Assembly: GCF_904846715.1 (NCBI RefSeq)
Contig: NZ_CAJHBU010000007.1
Location: forward strand, 62,001 to 126,000
DNA: 64,000 bases
Source: Psychrobacter vallis
GTDB lineage: Bacteria > Pseudomonadota > Gammaproteobacteria > Pseudomonadales > Moraxellaceae
Direction of reading: 5' to 3'
In this document: piece after piece, positions 44,986 through 54,874 of the stretch
Layout: the number at the start of each line of letters is the position of its first letter
Numbering within the stretch: position 1 is the stretch's first letter
Notes under the pieces: model-generated
What the model was told of the DNA's origin: nothing
Database searches by the model: none
What the model saw: only the letters and a program-made list of their open reading frames with translations
Made by a program: the position numbers and the translations under genes

Positions 44986-45768
44986 ATGTTAGCAAAGCGT
45001 ATCATTCCTTGTTTGGATGTGGACAATGGCCGCGTGGTCAAGGGCGTGCAATTTGTCGATATCAAGGATGCTGGCGACCCTGTCGAAGTGGCAAAACGCT
45101 ACAACGAACAAGGCGCAGATGAGATTACTTTTTTGGACATTACCGCCACCAACGATGAGCGCGACACCACGTATCATACCGTAGAACGTATGGCAGAAAC
45201 GGTTTTTGTACCGTTAACCGTCGGCGGCGGTGTGCGTAAAATCGCCGATATTCGTAACTTGCTGAATGCTGGCGCGGACAAAGTGGCGATTAACTCAGCA
45301 GCCGTCTTTACCCCAGAGTTCGTTGGCGAAGCCGCACAAAAATTTGGCAATCAATGTATCGTCGTGGCAATCGACGCCAAACGCGTCGCTGATGTGACTG
45401 TCGATGGTCTGGTCGTGCCGCGTTGGGAAATTTTCACTCATGGTGGACGCAAACCCACAGGTATTGATGCCGTTGCTTGGGCAAGCAAGATGGCAGAGCT
45501 GGGTGCTGGCGAGCTTTTGGTCACCTCGATGGATGGTGATGGCACCAAAAAAGGCTATGATTTGGCACTTATGAAGCAAATTACTAGCCGCGTCAATGTA
45601 CCGGTTATTGCCTCAGGTGGCGTCGGTAATTTGCAACATTTAGCAGAAGGCGTGTTAGAAGGCGGCGTCGATGCGGTGCTTGCGGCCAGTATTTTTCACT
45701 TTGGCGAATATACCGTTTTGGAGGCCAAAAAATATATGGCAGCACAAGGCATACCAATGCGTTTGTAA
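44986..45768 (+). CDS. hisF: Imidazole glycerol phosphate synthase, cyclase subunit
   Basis: A 260-residue (beta/alpha)8 barrel. ATG 44986 gives the canonical [12 protein letters not shown]; the in-frame GTG at 44974 overlaps the SD (AAGGTG) and is rejected. Catalytic Asp11 in [13 protein letters not shown] and Asp-containing [12 protein letters not shown] are present. With HisH it makes IGP and AICAR. No other his gene is adjacent. Confidence 0.96.
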   Translation: MLAKRIIPCLDVDNGRVVKGVQFVDIKDAGDPVEVAKRYNEQGADEITFLDITATNDERDTTYHTVERMAETVFVPLTVGGGVRKIADIRNLLNAGADKVAINSAAVFTPEFVGEAAQKFGNQCIVVAIDAKRVADVTVDGLVVPRWEIFTHGGRKPTGIDAVAWASKMAELGAGELLVTSMDGDGTKKGYDLALMKQITSRVNVPVIASGGVGNLQHLAEGVLEGGVDAVLAASIFHFGEYTVLEAKKYMAAQGIPMRL

Positions 45769-45967
45769 CACACTCGTAAAATGCCAATAAATTAGAAAAA
45801 ATGTTATTATAGTGCTAACCATTTATTTTCGTTCATTTAATGAGCCAGTTAACGAGCCAATCCTTGATTGCTAGATTGGCAAATAAGTTGTTTGAATCTA
45901 TTATTATATTTAGCCTATTATTTACTCCTATATCTCCATTAAACGCCCATTACGCAAAGGATTTTTT

Positions 45968-46489
45968 ATGTCGAATTTACAACAGCAACGCAATGACGTG
46001 ACCCACATCGATGGCAATTTACATCAAAATGCTGATGCCCGTATCGGTATCGTGGTTGGTCGTTTCAATGGATTCGTCGTTGAATCATTGGTCGATGGCG
46101 CGATTGATGCGCTGCTCCGTCATGGTGTCTTGGGTAGCAATATTACCGTTATCCGCGTACCTGGTGCTTTTGAGCTGCCATTGGTTGCACAGCGTGCCGC
46201 TGAGTCTGATCGCTTTGATGCCATCATTGCTTTAGGTGCTATTATCCGTGGTAGCACGCCGCATTTTGACTTTGTCGCGAGCGAGTCTGCCAAAGGCTTA
46301 AGCAGCGTTGCCATTGATTATAATATCCCAGTAGCAAATGGCGTATTGACCACCGACAGCATCGAGCAAGCCATCGAACGTGCTGGCACCAAAGCCGGTA
46401 ACAAAGGCTCAGAAGCGGCTATGGTTGTGCTTGAGATGATTGCTGTGCTATCACAGCTAGACATTGATGATGATAGCGAAGACGCTTAA
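45968..46489 (+). CDS. ribH: 6,7-dimethyl-8-ribityllumazine synthase
   Basis: A 173-residue lumazine synthase. [37 protein letters not shown] with the catalytic His in [18 protein letters not shown] and [14 protein letters not shown] are all present. Condenses the pyrimidine and butanone phosphate precursors of riboflavin. SD CAAAGG. 257 bases precede nusB; no FMN riboswitch is visible upstream. Confidence 0.96.
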   Translation: MSNLQQQRNDVTHIDGNLHQNADARIGIVVGRFNGFVVESLVDGAIDALLRHGVLGSNITVIRVPGAFELPLVAQRAAESDRFDAIIALGAIIRGSTPHFDFVASESAKGLSSVAIDYNIPVANGVLTTDSIEQAIERAGTKAGNKGSEAAMVVLEMIAVLSQLDIDDDSEDA

Positions 46490-46519
46490 AATTTGAAACT
46501 TGTATTTACCGGTTTGATT

Positions 46520-46547
46520 GGTGCTGCTATTGCCTAATAGCAGCACC
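46520..46547 (+). promoter_or_regulatory. Stable hairpin between ribH and nusB
   Basis: GGTGCTGCTATT and AATAGCAGCACC form a perfect 12-bp stem with a GCCT loop, 30 bases after the ribH stop. No T-run follows, so it is not a classical terminator. It may stabilise the ribH mRNA 3' end or be a processing site. Confidence 0.6.
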
Positions 46548-46746
46548 TAATAGCATTAGCCAGCTATCAAAATAATTGGCAGTTTTTTGAATTTTCGCCG
46601 TATTTCTATACCTGTCACATCTCTGAGTCAGCAAACACGCACGCATAAGTGCTGAACACATTTCGTCTTAATGTGTTTAAAGAGTACACCTTGCTGATTG
46701 ATGTTGTGACTGGGTATCATCTCAAAAATTTAGGTACAGACCCCCT

Positions 46747-47619
46747 ATGACTGACCAACTCAAGCGCGCTATTAGCGCTGCGAAAACCGCACAAGCCAAT
46801 GACAAGCAAGCTGAAGCTACTCGTATAGCGAGCAGTAGTGCGGGTGATCAAACCTTCGATATGAGTGAGTCTTCTTATAAGACCAGTCACACCGCTATCC
46901 GTAAAGCGCGACGCTTTGCCATGCAAGGTTTATACGAATGGCTCGTCACTGACCGCCGCTTTGATGTGGATGGCAAGCTTGGCTGGAAAGCCAATGCCCC
47001 GCATGATATCGCTGCCCGCACGCGCGCAACCAATGCCATGCACACCGTACATATTGGTTATTATCATGAAATGATGCGCGATATCCCAGAGCAGATTGAG
47101 GCGCTAGACATCCTTATCAGCCAGCATCTGGATCGCGACATTGGTAAACTAGATACCGTCGAGCACGCTATTTTGCTAATCGGTGCTTATGAGCTACAGA
47201 ATCGCTTAGAGATTCCTTATAAAGTCGTGCTTGATGAGGCGATGAAGCTGAACAATCATTTTGGCGCGACTGACGCTCATAAATTGATCAATGCAGTACT
47301 CGATAAAATGGCTGTTGACATACGTGCGATTGAAGTAGAATCAGATACCAAAGCCAACTTACGTACGTCACAAAAAGCAGTCGCCAAACAGCCTGAAGCG
47401 CAACCAGTCGATCATACTGAAAATGCTCCTGACGCTGATATCGATGACACACCCACCACTTCAAACAAACCACGTATCAGCGCTAATAATACTACCGTCA
47501 AACGTAACAGCGCTAGCAAAGCCAGTGCCAATATTAGTGAGTTTAAGGCAAACAAAAAAGACGCCGCTCAAAATACGGTAGAAAACGATAGTGTTATCGA
47601 CGCAAACAATCAAGACTAG
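46747..47619 (+). CDS. nusB: Transcription antitermination factor NusB, with long tails
   Basis: A 290-residue protein; typical NusB is about 140. The core (about 53-198) reads [33 protein letters not shown] [20 protein letters not shown] and [30 protein letters not shown]. It binds rRNA boxA with NusE. The N-terminal 50 residues and the C-terminal 90 residues are low-complexity (Ala/Ser/Asn/Lys/Asp-rich), likely disordered. Start not defined by a strong SD. 2 bases to thiL. Confidence 0.92.
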   Translation: MTDQLKRAISAAKTAQANDKQAEATRIASSSAGDQTFDMSESSYKTSHTAIRKARRFAMQGLYEWLVTDRRFDVDGKLGWKANAPHDIAARTRATNAMHTVHIGYYHEMMRDIPEQIEALDILISQHLDRDIGKLDTVEHAILLIGAYELQNRLEIPYKVVLDEAMKLNNHFGATDAHKLINAVLDKMAVDIRAIEVESDTKANLRTSQKAVAKQPEAQPVDHTENAPDADIDDTPTTSNKPRISANNTTVKRNSASKASANISEFKANKKDAAQNTVENDSVIDANNQD

Positions 47620-47621
47620 CC

Positions 47622-48665
47622 ATGAATGAATTTGAGCTGATCGAGCGTATATTTACACAAATGCAAGCGGCACAGCCATCATCAAATGATGTCGAAAAAG
47701 GCATTGGTGATGATGCCGCGGTGATGGCATTGCCTACAGGTTCTCGCTTAGTGAGCTGTATTGATACGCTCGTTCAAGGTCGACATTTTAGTGCTGACTG
47801 GGATCAAGTAAACACGCTGGCATTTGCCATTGGTTACAAAGCGGTCGCCGTCAACGTCTCGGACATTGCTGCCATGGGCGCAACACCGCATAGTATTTTA
47901 TTGGCTTTAGCATTACCTGAGCGCTTGGCAAATGAGCAATGGTTAAGTGAGTTTGCCAAAGGCTTATTTCATGCCTGCCAACTGTTTGGTGTCACGCTGA
48001 TTGGCGGTGATACCACTCGCAGCGATAGTTTAGTGCTGAGTGTCAGCGCGCAAGGGTTGCTTGCTGCAGGCACGCCAGCTGTTTACCGCTCAGGGGCACA
48101 AGTTGGCGACAAAGTCTATGTATCAGGGTCACTTGGCGATGCCAACTATGCCTTGCAACATCCTGCCAACGCGCAAGGCATTGAACTGGCACATCGTCTG
48201 CATATGCCTACGCCCCGAATCACATTGGGTGCTACATTGGCAAAAATCGGTGCAACAGCAATGATTGATATCTCTGATGGTCTGTATCAAGACCTTGGGC
48301 ATATCTGCCAACAAAGCGCTGTTGGCATGCGCTTACATCTCGAGCAGCTCCCGACTAGCACACCTTTAGAAACCGTGGCGTTATCTGAGCGTTTATTGTG
48401 TCAATTGGCTGGTGGGGATGATTACGAGCTGGCTTTTACTTTACCCGCTCATATCGCCCCGCCTGCCAGCAATACACCTGTCACCTGCATTGGTGAAGTC
48501 ATCGCGTTAGTAGACAAACCAAAAAATCATATAGAAAACCATATAAATAGTGCCGCGCATTTATGTCCTGAGCTTTATTATCAAGGACAGCCAGTAACCC
48601 AGACGCATCCTGCCCCATTTCCTAAATGGCCCACGCTGACTGGTTACCAACATTTTACAGGGTAA
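47622..48665 (+). CDS. thiL: Thiamine-monophosphate kinase
   Basis: A 347-residue PurM-fold kinase. GIGDDAAVM, DTLVQGRHFSADW, AVAVNVSDIAAMGATPH, IGGDTTRS, ISDGLYQDLGHIC and AGGDDYELAFT are standard ThiL motifs. Phosphorylates ThMP to thiamine diphosphate. Follows nusB by 2 bases and precedes pgpA by 3, the common nusB-thiL-pgpA operon. Confidence 0.96.
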   Translation: MNEFELIERIFTQMQAAQPSSNDVEKGIGDDAAVMALPTGSRLVSCIDTLVQGRHFSADWDQVNTLAFAIGYKAVAVNVSDIAAMGATPHSILLALALPERLANEQWLSEFAKGLFHACQLFGVTLIGGDTTRSDSLVLSVSAQGLLAAGTPAVYRSGAQVGDKVYVSGSLGDANYALQHPANAQGIELAHRLHMPTPRITLGATLAKIGATAMIDISDGLYQDLGHICQQSAVGMRLHLEQLPTSTPLETVALSERLLCQLAGGDDYELAFTLPAHIAPPASNTPVTCIGEVIALVDKPKNHIENHINSAAHLCPELYYQGQPVTQTHPAPFPKWPTLTGYQHFTG

Positions 48666-48668
48666 CCT

Positions 48669-49250
48669 ATGACCGATCATAATCTCTCCAAGCCTGATGT
48701 CAGTAAAGCCAATGACTGCCCACCTCTGCCAGCAAATGCCAGTCCGCTTGATCGTGCGGTTTATTGGCTTGGTCTTGGTTTAGGTAGTGGCCTGCCTCGT
48801 CGTGCGCCCGGTACATGGGGGACGGTCGGTGGTTTAATCGTCGCGATACCCTTAATGAGCTTAGGTTTTGTGCCGTTTTTGCTTATTACTGTTTTATCCT
48901 GCTTTTTGGGTATTTGGATATGTGGTCGCACCTCTGAGCTGATGCAAGGCCACGATGACCCCCATATCGTTTGGGATGAATGGGCGGGTATCTGGATTAC
49001 GTTACTGCCATTTTCTTATATGGGTGTCTCTACTACCAGTTTTTGGCAAGACATATCCCAAGGCTTATCTATCATTGCCCTTATCATCGCTTTTGTCTTG
49101 TTTCGATTTTTTGATATTATCAAGCCACCACCAATTGGCTGGGCAGATAAAAAAGTCGCTGGCGGTTTGGGGATTATGCTGGATGATATTATTGCTGGTG
49201 TGATGGCAGCAGTAGTATGGGTGATTGTAATGGCGGGTATGTTGCTATAA
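48669..49250 (+). CDS. pgpA: Phosphatidylglycerophosphatase A
   Basis: A 193-residue membrane enzyme. GSGLPRRAPGTWGTVGGL, DPHIVWDEWAGIWITL and FRFFDIIKPPPIGWADKKVAGGLGIMLDDIIAGVMAA carry the conserved polar residues of PgpA. Dephosphorylates PGP to phosphatidylglycerol. An N-terminal extension of about 30 residues is hydrophilic. Last gene of nusB-thiL-pgpA. Confidence 0.95.
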   Translation: MTDHNLSKPDVSKANDCPPLPANASPLDRAVYWLGLGLGSGLPRRAPGTWGTVGGLIVAIPLMSLGFVPFLLITVLSCFLGIWICGRTSELMQGHDDPHIVWDEWAGIWITLLPFSYMGVSTTSFWQDISQGLSIIALIIAFVLFRFFDIIKPPPIGWADKKVAGGLGIMLDDIIAGVMAAVVWVIVMAGMLL

Positions 49251-49389
49251 TTATATGCACAGTTAGGCGTTTTTATATGACTTATCATATAATCTTAAGT
49301 TACAAAGCTTGCACGTCATGTCGTTTTTGTTGAATCAACATTTGCGCTATAATCAGATATTAAATTTTGTTACATTTATAAGAGCCATT

Positions 49390-50772
49390 ATGATATCTCC
49401 TCTTTCTGTAATTATCCTAGCTGCCGGTAAAGGCACGCGTATGCAATCAGCTAAGCCAAAAGTACTGCAAACGCTGGCTGGTAAATCACTACTCGCTCAT
49501 GTCTTAGACACTTGCCATCAGTTGACTGTTGATGAGACTATCATCGTTCACGGTTTTGGCGGTGAGCAAGTACAATCAGAGATTACCGATCAGTATGCGC
49601 AGGCCTCAATCACTTGGGTTGCGCAAACGGAACAGCTAGGAACTGGACATGCGGTCAAAGTGACCCTGTCTGATTTACCAAAAGAAGGACAAAGTCTGAT
49701 TCTTTATGGCGATGTGCCATTGGTGAGCTGCCAAACGTTAGCCGCATTAAAAACGGCAAACACTGACGGCATGTCTATGCTTACTTTGACGGTCGATAAT
49801 CCATTTGGACTAGGCCGTATCAAACGTGACCAAGCGGGTAACATTACCGCCATCGTTGAGCAAAAAGATGCCAGTCATGATGAGCAAAATATCAGAGAAA
49901 TTAACAGTGGTATCTACTGCGTTGATAACGCCCTACTGCATAAATATCTGCCTGAGCTGTCTAATGACAACGCTCAGCAAGAATATTACCTGACAGATAT
50001 TGTCAAAATGGCCGTCGCTGATGGCATTACCATTGCGGCGATTGAACCTGAACATACCTTTGAGATTGAGGGCGTTAACAACCGTCAGCAGTTGGCCAGC
50101 TTAGAGCGCACATGGCAAGGTAAGCTGGTCGCTGACCTGCAAGAAGCAGGCGTGCAGTTTGCTGATCCAACCCGTGTCGATATTCGTGGTACGTTGACCG
50201 CAGGACAAGATGTGTTTATTGACGTTAATGTGGTCTTTGAAGGCGACTGCACCTTGGGTGACAATGTCTACATCGAAGCGGGCTGCGTGATCAAGAGCAC
50301 CAATATCGGCAATGCGTGCCATCTAAAGCCATATTGTGTCACTGATCAGACTCAGATTGAAGCTGGCGTGACCATCGGCCCATTTGTAAATCTGCGTCCT
50401 GACACCCTTTTGGCCAGTAACAGCCGCATTGGCAACTTTGTGGAAATAAAAAAATCCACCATCGGTCATGGTAGCAAGGTCAACCATCTCAGCTATATCG
50501 GTGATGCCACCATCGGTACAAACGTCAATGTCGGTGCAGGCGTGATTACTTGTAACTATGACGGCATCAATAAATCACAAACCATCATTAAAGATAACGC
50601 CTTTATCGGTTCCAATGCCAGTTTGGTCGCGCCAGTCACCATTGGTGATACTGCGACCGTCGCTGCAGGCTCTGTTATCACCAATGATGTTGATGCCAAT
50701 GCGCTGGCATTTGGGCGCGCGCGGCAGGTACAAAAACCTGATTATCAGCGTCCAACCAAACGCACAAAATAA
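49390..50772 (+). CDS. glmU: Bifunctional GlcNAc-1-P uridyltransferase / GlcN-1-P acetyltransferase
   Basis: A 460-residue protein; ATG 49390 gives MISPLSVIILAAGKGTRM, so the longer frame to 49309 is rejected. N-terminal pyrophosphorylase domain with LAAGKGTRM and YGDVPL; C-terminal left-handed beta-helix of hexapeptide repeats with GPFVNLRPDT and VNVGAGVITCNYDG. Makes UDP-GlcNAc for peptidoglycan and LPS. Followed by glmS in the same direction, which supplies its substrate pathway. Confidence 0.96.
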   Translation: MISPLSVIILAAGKGTRMQSAKPKVLQTLAGKSLLAHVLDTCHQLTVDETIIVHGFGGEQVQSEITDQYAQASITWVAQTEQLGTGHAVKVTLSDLPKEGQSLILYGDVPLVSCQTLAALKTANTDGMSMLTLTVDNPFGLGRIKRDQAGNITAIVEQKDASHDEQNIREINSGIYCVDNALLHKYLPELSNDNAQQEYYLTDIVKMAVADGITIAAIEPEHTFEIEGVNNRQQLASLERTWQGKLVADLQEAGVQFADPTRVDIRGTLTAGQDVFIDVNVVFEGDCTLGDNVYIEAGCVIKSTNIGNACHLKPYCVTDQTQIEAGVTIGPFVNLRPDTLLASNSRIGNFVEIKKSTIGHGSKVNHLSYIGDATIGTNVNVGAGVITCNYDGINKSQTIIKDNAFIGSNASLVAPVTIGDTATVAAGSVITNDVDANALAFGRARQVQKPDYQRPTKRTK

Positions 50773-50781
50773 TCAATTTTT

Positions 50782-50805
50782 ACCTATTATTTCTCAATAG
50801 TAGGT
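50782..50805 (+). promoter_or_regulatory. Hairpin between glmU and glmS
   Basis: ACCTATTATT and AATAGTAGGT form a 10-bp stem with one G-T pair and a TCTC loop, 10 bases after glmU. Only a weak T-run (ATTTT) follows, so termination would be partial. E. coli regulates glmS by processing of the glmUS mRNA in this position; whether that happens here is not shown. Confidence 0.45.
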
Positions 50806-50906
50806 GACATTTTGAACCATACACCACACTCAAGCGCATGACAATGATATGACATGGCGGCTCAGTGATGATTTGACAACTTATACAGTGAATTTAAGGA
50901 ATAGCC

Positions 50907-52751
50907 ATGTGCGGAATTGTAGGGGCAGTTGCTGAGCGTAATATTGCCAATATCTTACTTGAAGGTCTCAAGCGTCTGGAGTACAGAGGTTATGATTCTG
51001 CTGGCTTAACCGTCATTCGCGATGGTGCGTTGCATCGCGAGCGCCAAGTGGGCAAGGTTCAAGCTCTGGTCGATGCAGTCGCCATCAATCCAGAATTTTT
51101 TGATGGTTATACTGGTATCGCTCATACACGCTGGGCCACGCATGGCGAACCTGCACAGCGTAACGCGCATCCACATGTTTCAGGCAAGATTGCTGTCGTG
51201 CATAATGGTATCGTCGAAAACTATGCTGAGCTCAAAGAAACACTCATGGCCAAAGGTTATGAATTTACTTCGCAGACAGATACCGAAGTCGTTGCCCACT
51301 TGATTCATGATATTTATAAAGAAAACCCTGATTTACTAGAGGCAGTTCGCACTATTATTCCGCTATTACATGGTGCTTTTGCCTTGGGTATCGTGCATGT
51401 TGATTGCCCAGACGAGCTCATCACCGTGCGTTTAGGTTCGCCGCTAGTAATTGGTGTGGGTATCGGTGAGAATTTTATCGCCTCAGACCAATTGGCATTA
51501 TTACCGGTCACCAACCGCTTTATGTATCTAGAAGAAGGTGACATCGCTAAATTGACGCGCAACAGCATTCAAGTCTATGCAGATGGCATCGAAGTCAAAC
51601 GTCAGATACATGAAATTGATGCGGCTCAGCACAATGCGGACAAAGGCGAATTTAAACATTACATGCTCAAAGAAATCTATGAGCAGCCAGATGCGGTCGC
51701 CCGTACCATTGAGATGGCCCTCGACAAAGGCGAGAACGCAAAGCTACGTGATGACTTTTTGCAGCGTCATGAAACGCAGTTAAAAGATATCAAAAACGTA
51801 CAAATCATCGCTTGTGGTACCAGTTATCATTCAGGTCTGGTTGCAAAATACTGGTTCGAAAGCCTAATTCGTGTGCCCTGTTCTGTTGAAGTTGCGAGTG
51901 AATTCCGTTATCGCAATCCTGTCGTTGTCGATCACTCCTTAGTCATCTGCATCTCTCAATCTGGTGAAACAGCGGATACTTTATCTGCGTTACGTGATAC
52001 GCAAAAGCAGGCACCAGCAGGCCTCGTCAGCTTGGCATTATGCAATGTCCCTACTTCATCGCTAGTACGCGAGACTGATATTTTCTTGCCGACGCTAGCA
52101 GGTCCTGAGATTGGGGTTGCTTCTACCAAAGCCTTTACCACTCAGCTTGTCGCTCTCATGTTACTGGTATTAAAAGTGGGTGCCGTTCAACAGCGTATGC
52201 CTGAAGAGCGCTTGAGCACGTTGATTGGCGAGCTACACCAATTGCCCGGTCAGTTGTATACCAGCTTAAATCTTGATGCGCCTATCAAGATCATGAGTGA
52301 GCACTTTGAAGACAAGAAAAGCTGTTTATTCTTAGGTCGCGGTTTGCAATTTCCTATCGCTCTAGAAGGTGCGTTAAAGCTCAAAGAAATCTCTTATATT
52401 CATGCAGAAGGATACGCGGCAGGTGAGCTCAAACATGGGCCATTGGCATTGGTAGACAAAGACATGCCAATCGTCGTCCTTGCCCCTAAAGACAGTATGT
52501 TCGATAAGCTCAAAGCCAACATGCAAGAAGTGCATGCACGTCATGGGGAATTATTTGTATTCGCTAGTGAGTCCAGTCAGATGGTCGCAGAAGATCGTTT
52601 GCACGTGGTTCATGTACCTGACGTCTGTGAAATATTGGCTCCGATTATCTATAGTGTGCCAGTACAGTTGTTGTCGTACCATGTGGCCGTGTTGCGCGGT
52701 ACAGACGTTGACCAACCACGTAATCTTGCAAAATCAGTGACGGTCGAATAG
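50907..52751 (+). CDS. glmS: Glutamine--fructose-6-phosphate aminotransferase (isomerizing)
   Basis: A 614-residue two-domain enzyme. Nucleophile Cys2 in MCGIVGAV, HTRWATHGEP, and HNGIVENY in the glutaminase domain; SIS isomerase domain with ACGTSYHSGLVAKYW, ISQSGETADTL and the C-terminal DQPRNLAKSVTVE. Commits fructose-6-P to amino-sugar synthesis. AAGGAATAGCC precedes the ATG. Confidence 0.97.
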   Translation: MCGIVGAVAERNIANILLEGLKRLEYRGYDSAGLTVIRDGALHRERQVGKVQALVDAVAINPEFFDGYTGIAHTRWATHGEPAQRNAHPHVSGKIAVVHNGIVENYAELKETLMAKGYEFTSQTDTEVVAHLIHDIYKENPDLLEAVRTIIPLLHGAFALGIVHVDCPDELITVRLGSPLVIGVGIGENFIASDQLALLPVTNRFMYLEEGDIAKLTRNSIQVYADGIEVKRQIHEIDAAQHNADKGEFKHYMLKEIYEQPDAVARTIEMALDKGENAKLRDDFLQRHETQLKDIKNVQIIACGTSYHSGLVAKYWFESLIRVPCSVEVASEFRYRNPVVVDHSLVICISQSGETADTLSALRDTQKQAPAGLVSLALCNVPTSSLVRETDIFLPTLAGPEIGVASTKAFTTQLVALMLLVLKVGAVQQRMPEERLSTLIGELHQLPGQLYTSLNLDAPIKIMSEHFEDKKSCLFLGRGLQFPIALEGALKLKEISYIHAEGYAAGELKHGPLALVDKDMPIVVLAPKDSMFDKLKANMQEVHARHGELFVFASESSQMVAEDRLHVVHVPDVCEILAPIIYSVPVQLLSYHVAVLRGTDVDQPRNLAKSVTVE

Positions 52752-52828
52752 TATAAGTTATTGATTTTAATGTAATTTTTACTTATTGACGACTTGTCTT
52801 ACTAAGTGATTATCTGTCATACTATTAT

Positions 52829-52872
52829 AAATCCTTCGCCATCTGATGTTCCGAGATGACGAAGGATTTTTT
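52829..52872 (+). terminator. Terminator of glmS
   Basis: AAATCCTTCG and CGAAGGATTT pair perfectly, with an inner CATCT/AGATG extension around a short loop, followed by TTTT. Confidence 0.92.
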
Positions 52873-52927
52873 GTATCTGGAGCAGTAGCAAAACATCAAT
52901 TATTTATATCATTATGGCAGCGACAGC

Positions 52928-53701
52928 ATGAGCACTGAAAACATGGATATCGAAAGCGACACCGCGAACCAAATAGACATTATCTATGAAGATGAATATC
53001 TGGTGGCGATTAATAAAGAAGCTGGGCTATTGGTGCATCGCAGTTGGCTGGATAAAGGCGAGACGCGCTTTGCCATGCAACTCACCCGTGATGCGGTCGG
53101 TTGCCATGTGTTTCCGGTGCATCGGTTAGACAAGCCGACATCAGGTGTGTTGTTGTTTGCCAAAAGTCCAGCCGTGGCGCGTAGCTTGACCGAGGCTTTT
53201 ACTGCACATACCATTACCAAGCAATATTTAGCCGTGGTGCGCGGCTATATGTCAGAACAGGGCACAGTTGATTATGCGTTGAGCTTTCAGCCAGATGCCA
53301 TTGCCGATAAGTTTGCCGACTTGGGCAAACCCGCTCAAGAGGCGGTGACTCATTGGCAAAGCTTGGCTCAGATTGAACTACCATTTGCGGTGTCAAAAAA
53401 GCATGCTACAAGCCGCTATAGCCTTGTGCGCCTGACACCTGAGACGGGACGCAAACATCAGCTGCGTCGGCACATGAGGCATGTATTCCATCACATCGTG
53501 GGTGATACGAGTCACGGTGATATACGGCACACACGATTTTTTCGTACGCACTATGACTGTATGCGCATGCTGCTGCACGCCCAGACTTTAATGCTCAGCC
53601 ATCCGATCACTGGTGAGCCATTATTGCTCAAAGCAGAACTGGACGATCAATGGATGCGCATACTGGAAGCATTTTCTTGGGTGGAGAGCACTGAAGGTTA
53701 A
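52928..53701 (+). CDS. truC: tRNA pseudouridine(65) synthase
   Basis: A 257-residue RluA-family enzyme. IIYEDEYLVAINKEAGLLVHRSWLDKGE and catalytic HRLDKPTSGVLLF (Asp in RLD), then AVTHWQSLAQIELPF and GRKHQLRRHMRHVFHHIVGDTSHGD, all close to E. coli TruC. Modifies U65 in the T-arm of tRNA-Ile and tRNA-Asp. An N-terminal 15-residue acidic extension is present. Monocistronic. Confidence 0.93.
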   Translation: MSTENMDIESDTANQIDIIYEDEYLVAINKEAGLLVHRSWLDKGETRFAMQLTRDAVGCHVFPVHRLDKPTSGVLLFAKSPAVARSLTEAFTAHTITKQYLAVVRGYMSEQGTVDYALSFQPDAIADKFADLGKPAQEAVTHWQSLAQIELPFAVSKKHATSRYSLVRLTPETGRKHQLRRHMRHVFHHIVGDTSHGDIRHTRFFRTHYDCMRMLLHAQTLMLSHPITGEPLLLKAELDDQWMRILEAFSWVESTEG

Positions 53702-53952
53702 GCAGTTTAAGATTTAGAATTTATCTTAGGCTGTATTCCAAACTATTTGAATAGATATAGGCTTTTAGATTGAATCAATGCACTACCGTACCCAAATGGC
53801 ATGCTCTGATATTGTCTTGAATATTTCTTGATACCTTAATGACATCGTTTGTATTCAACATACTGCTAATCCTTATTTGTCATAAACTCTGATTGAACAC
53901 GAAAAAGCCTATACAATGATTATCTAAATAATATTAAAGACATGGAACAAAT

Positions 53953-54192
53953 ATGAGTATTTTTTCAAAGCTACTAGAAATAGAAGGTAAGTATAAAATT
54001 AAGTTACACGAAGGTGAGAATTTTAAACAAGCTGTGTACAACGGGAAAATGACAGATTCAGAAGATTGTATTATCGATAAAATTGAATTAATTTTAAAAC
54101 ATTATCCTGACAGCCAAGATATTTCCTTATCTACGTACGAATCAGATGAGACCTCAAATGATTCATTTTGCTACGCTGTGGTATTACCCTAA
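53953..54192 (+). CDS. Small acidic protein of unknown function
   Basis: A 79-residue acidic cytoplasmic protein with GGAACAAAT before the ATG. Phrases (CIIDKIELILKHYPDSQDISLSTYESDE) suggest an alpha/beta fold. AT-rich, immediately upstream of the acetyltransferase (21-base gap), so probably co-transcribed. No family recognised. Confidence 0.5.
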   Translation: MSIFSKLLEIEGKYKIKLHEGENFKQAVYNGKMTDSEDCIIDKIELILKHYPDSQDISLSTYESDETSNDSFCYAVVLP

Positions 54193-54213
54193 TATTTAAC
54201 TATGGAGTGCCGC

Positions 54214-54711
54214 ATGTTTTTTATACGGAAGGCAAACCAGAACGACGTATCAGATATTGCTCATATACACTTTGAAAGTTGGAATGCTACGTATGCGAAC
54301 CTTTTACCAAAAGCGTATAGAGACAAAGAAAATAACCTGTCTCAAAAAATGAACATGTGGAAGAAGGTATTACCTAGCTCTGGTGTGAATACATGGATAG
54401 CATATGATGCTGAAGATACTGCTGTAGGATTTATTTCTTACTTTAAGAAAGATCAAGAGTGTGAAATAACCACTTTGTATCTCTTACCGCAATACCAAAA
54501 TTTAGGGATAGGTACTAAGCTAATGGACGCAGCCCTAATTGATGCTTCTCAATGTAATAGCTGCTCCAGTCTATCTTTATGGGTATTAAAAACCAATCTA
54601 ACTGCGATTAGTTTCTATGAGAAGTTTGGTTTTGAGTCTGACGGACAATGTGATGAAGAGCTATACGAGGACACCAAAATAATAGATATTAGAATGGTAA
54701 AAGCACTCTAA
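54214..54711 (+). CDS. GNAT-family N-acetyltransferase
   Basis: 165 residues from ATG 54214 (GGAG seven bases upstream; ATG 54202 contains the SD itself). N-terminal FIRKANQNDVSDIAHIHFESWNATYANLLP, acetyl-CoA loop LYLLPQYQNLGIGTKLMDAAL (Q-x-x-G-x-G) and C-terminal NLTAISFYEKFGFESDG. Substrate unknown. AT-richer than the neighbouring truC. Confidence 0.88.
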   Translation: MFFIRKANQNDVSDIAHIHFESWNATYANLLPKAYRDKENNLSQKMNMWKKVLPSSGVNTWIAYDAEDTAVGFISYFKKDQECEITTLYLLPQYQNLGIGTKLMDAALIDASQCNSCSSLSLWVLKTNLTAISFYEKFGFESDGQCDEELYEDTKIIDIRMVKAL

Positions 54712-54874
54712 TATCTATTATTTTGACTACACCCAAGCGGAGCCAGTCAATCCATCCTTTAAACCTATTAATAGACTACTCAAGACAGACTGCTATCATA
54801 AAACTACTTATATTAGACCAATCAGCGCAGTCCAACTCGAGCGCTTTGGATTTTAGAGACACAAGTATAAATAC

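Noticed and set aside
45769..45967. FMN riboswitch upstream of ribH
   Set aside because: No RFN-element helices or conserved AGGG/GGGGTG-type blocks; only AT-rich sequence.
53702..53952. Regulatory or RNA element between truC and the next small gene
   Set aside because: About 250 AT-rich bases with no strong inverted repeat, T-run hairpin or promoter pair; nothing supported.
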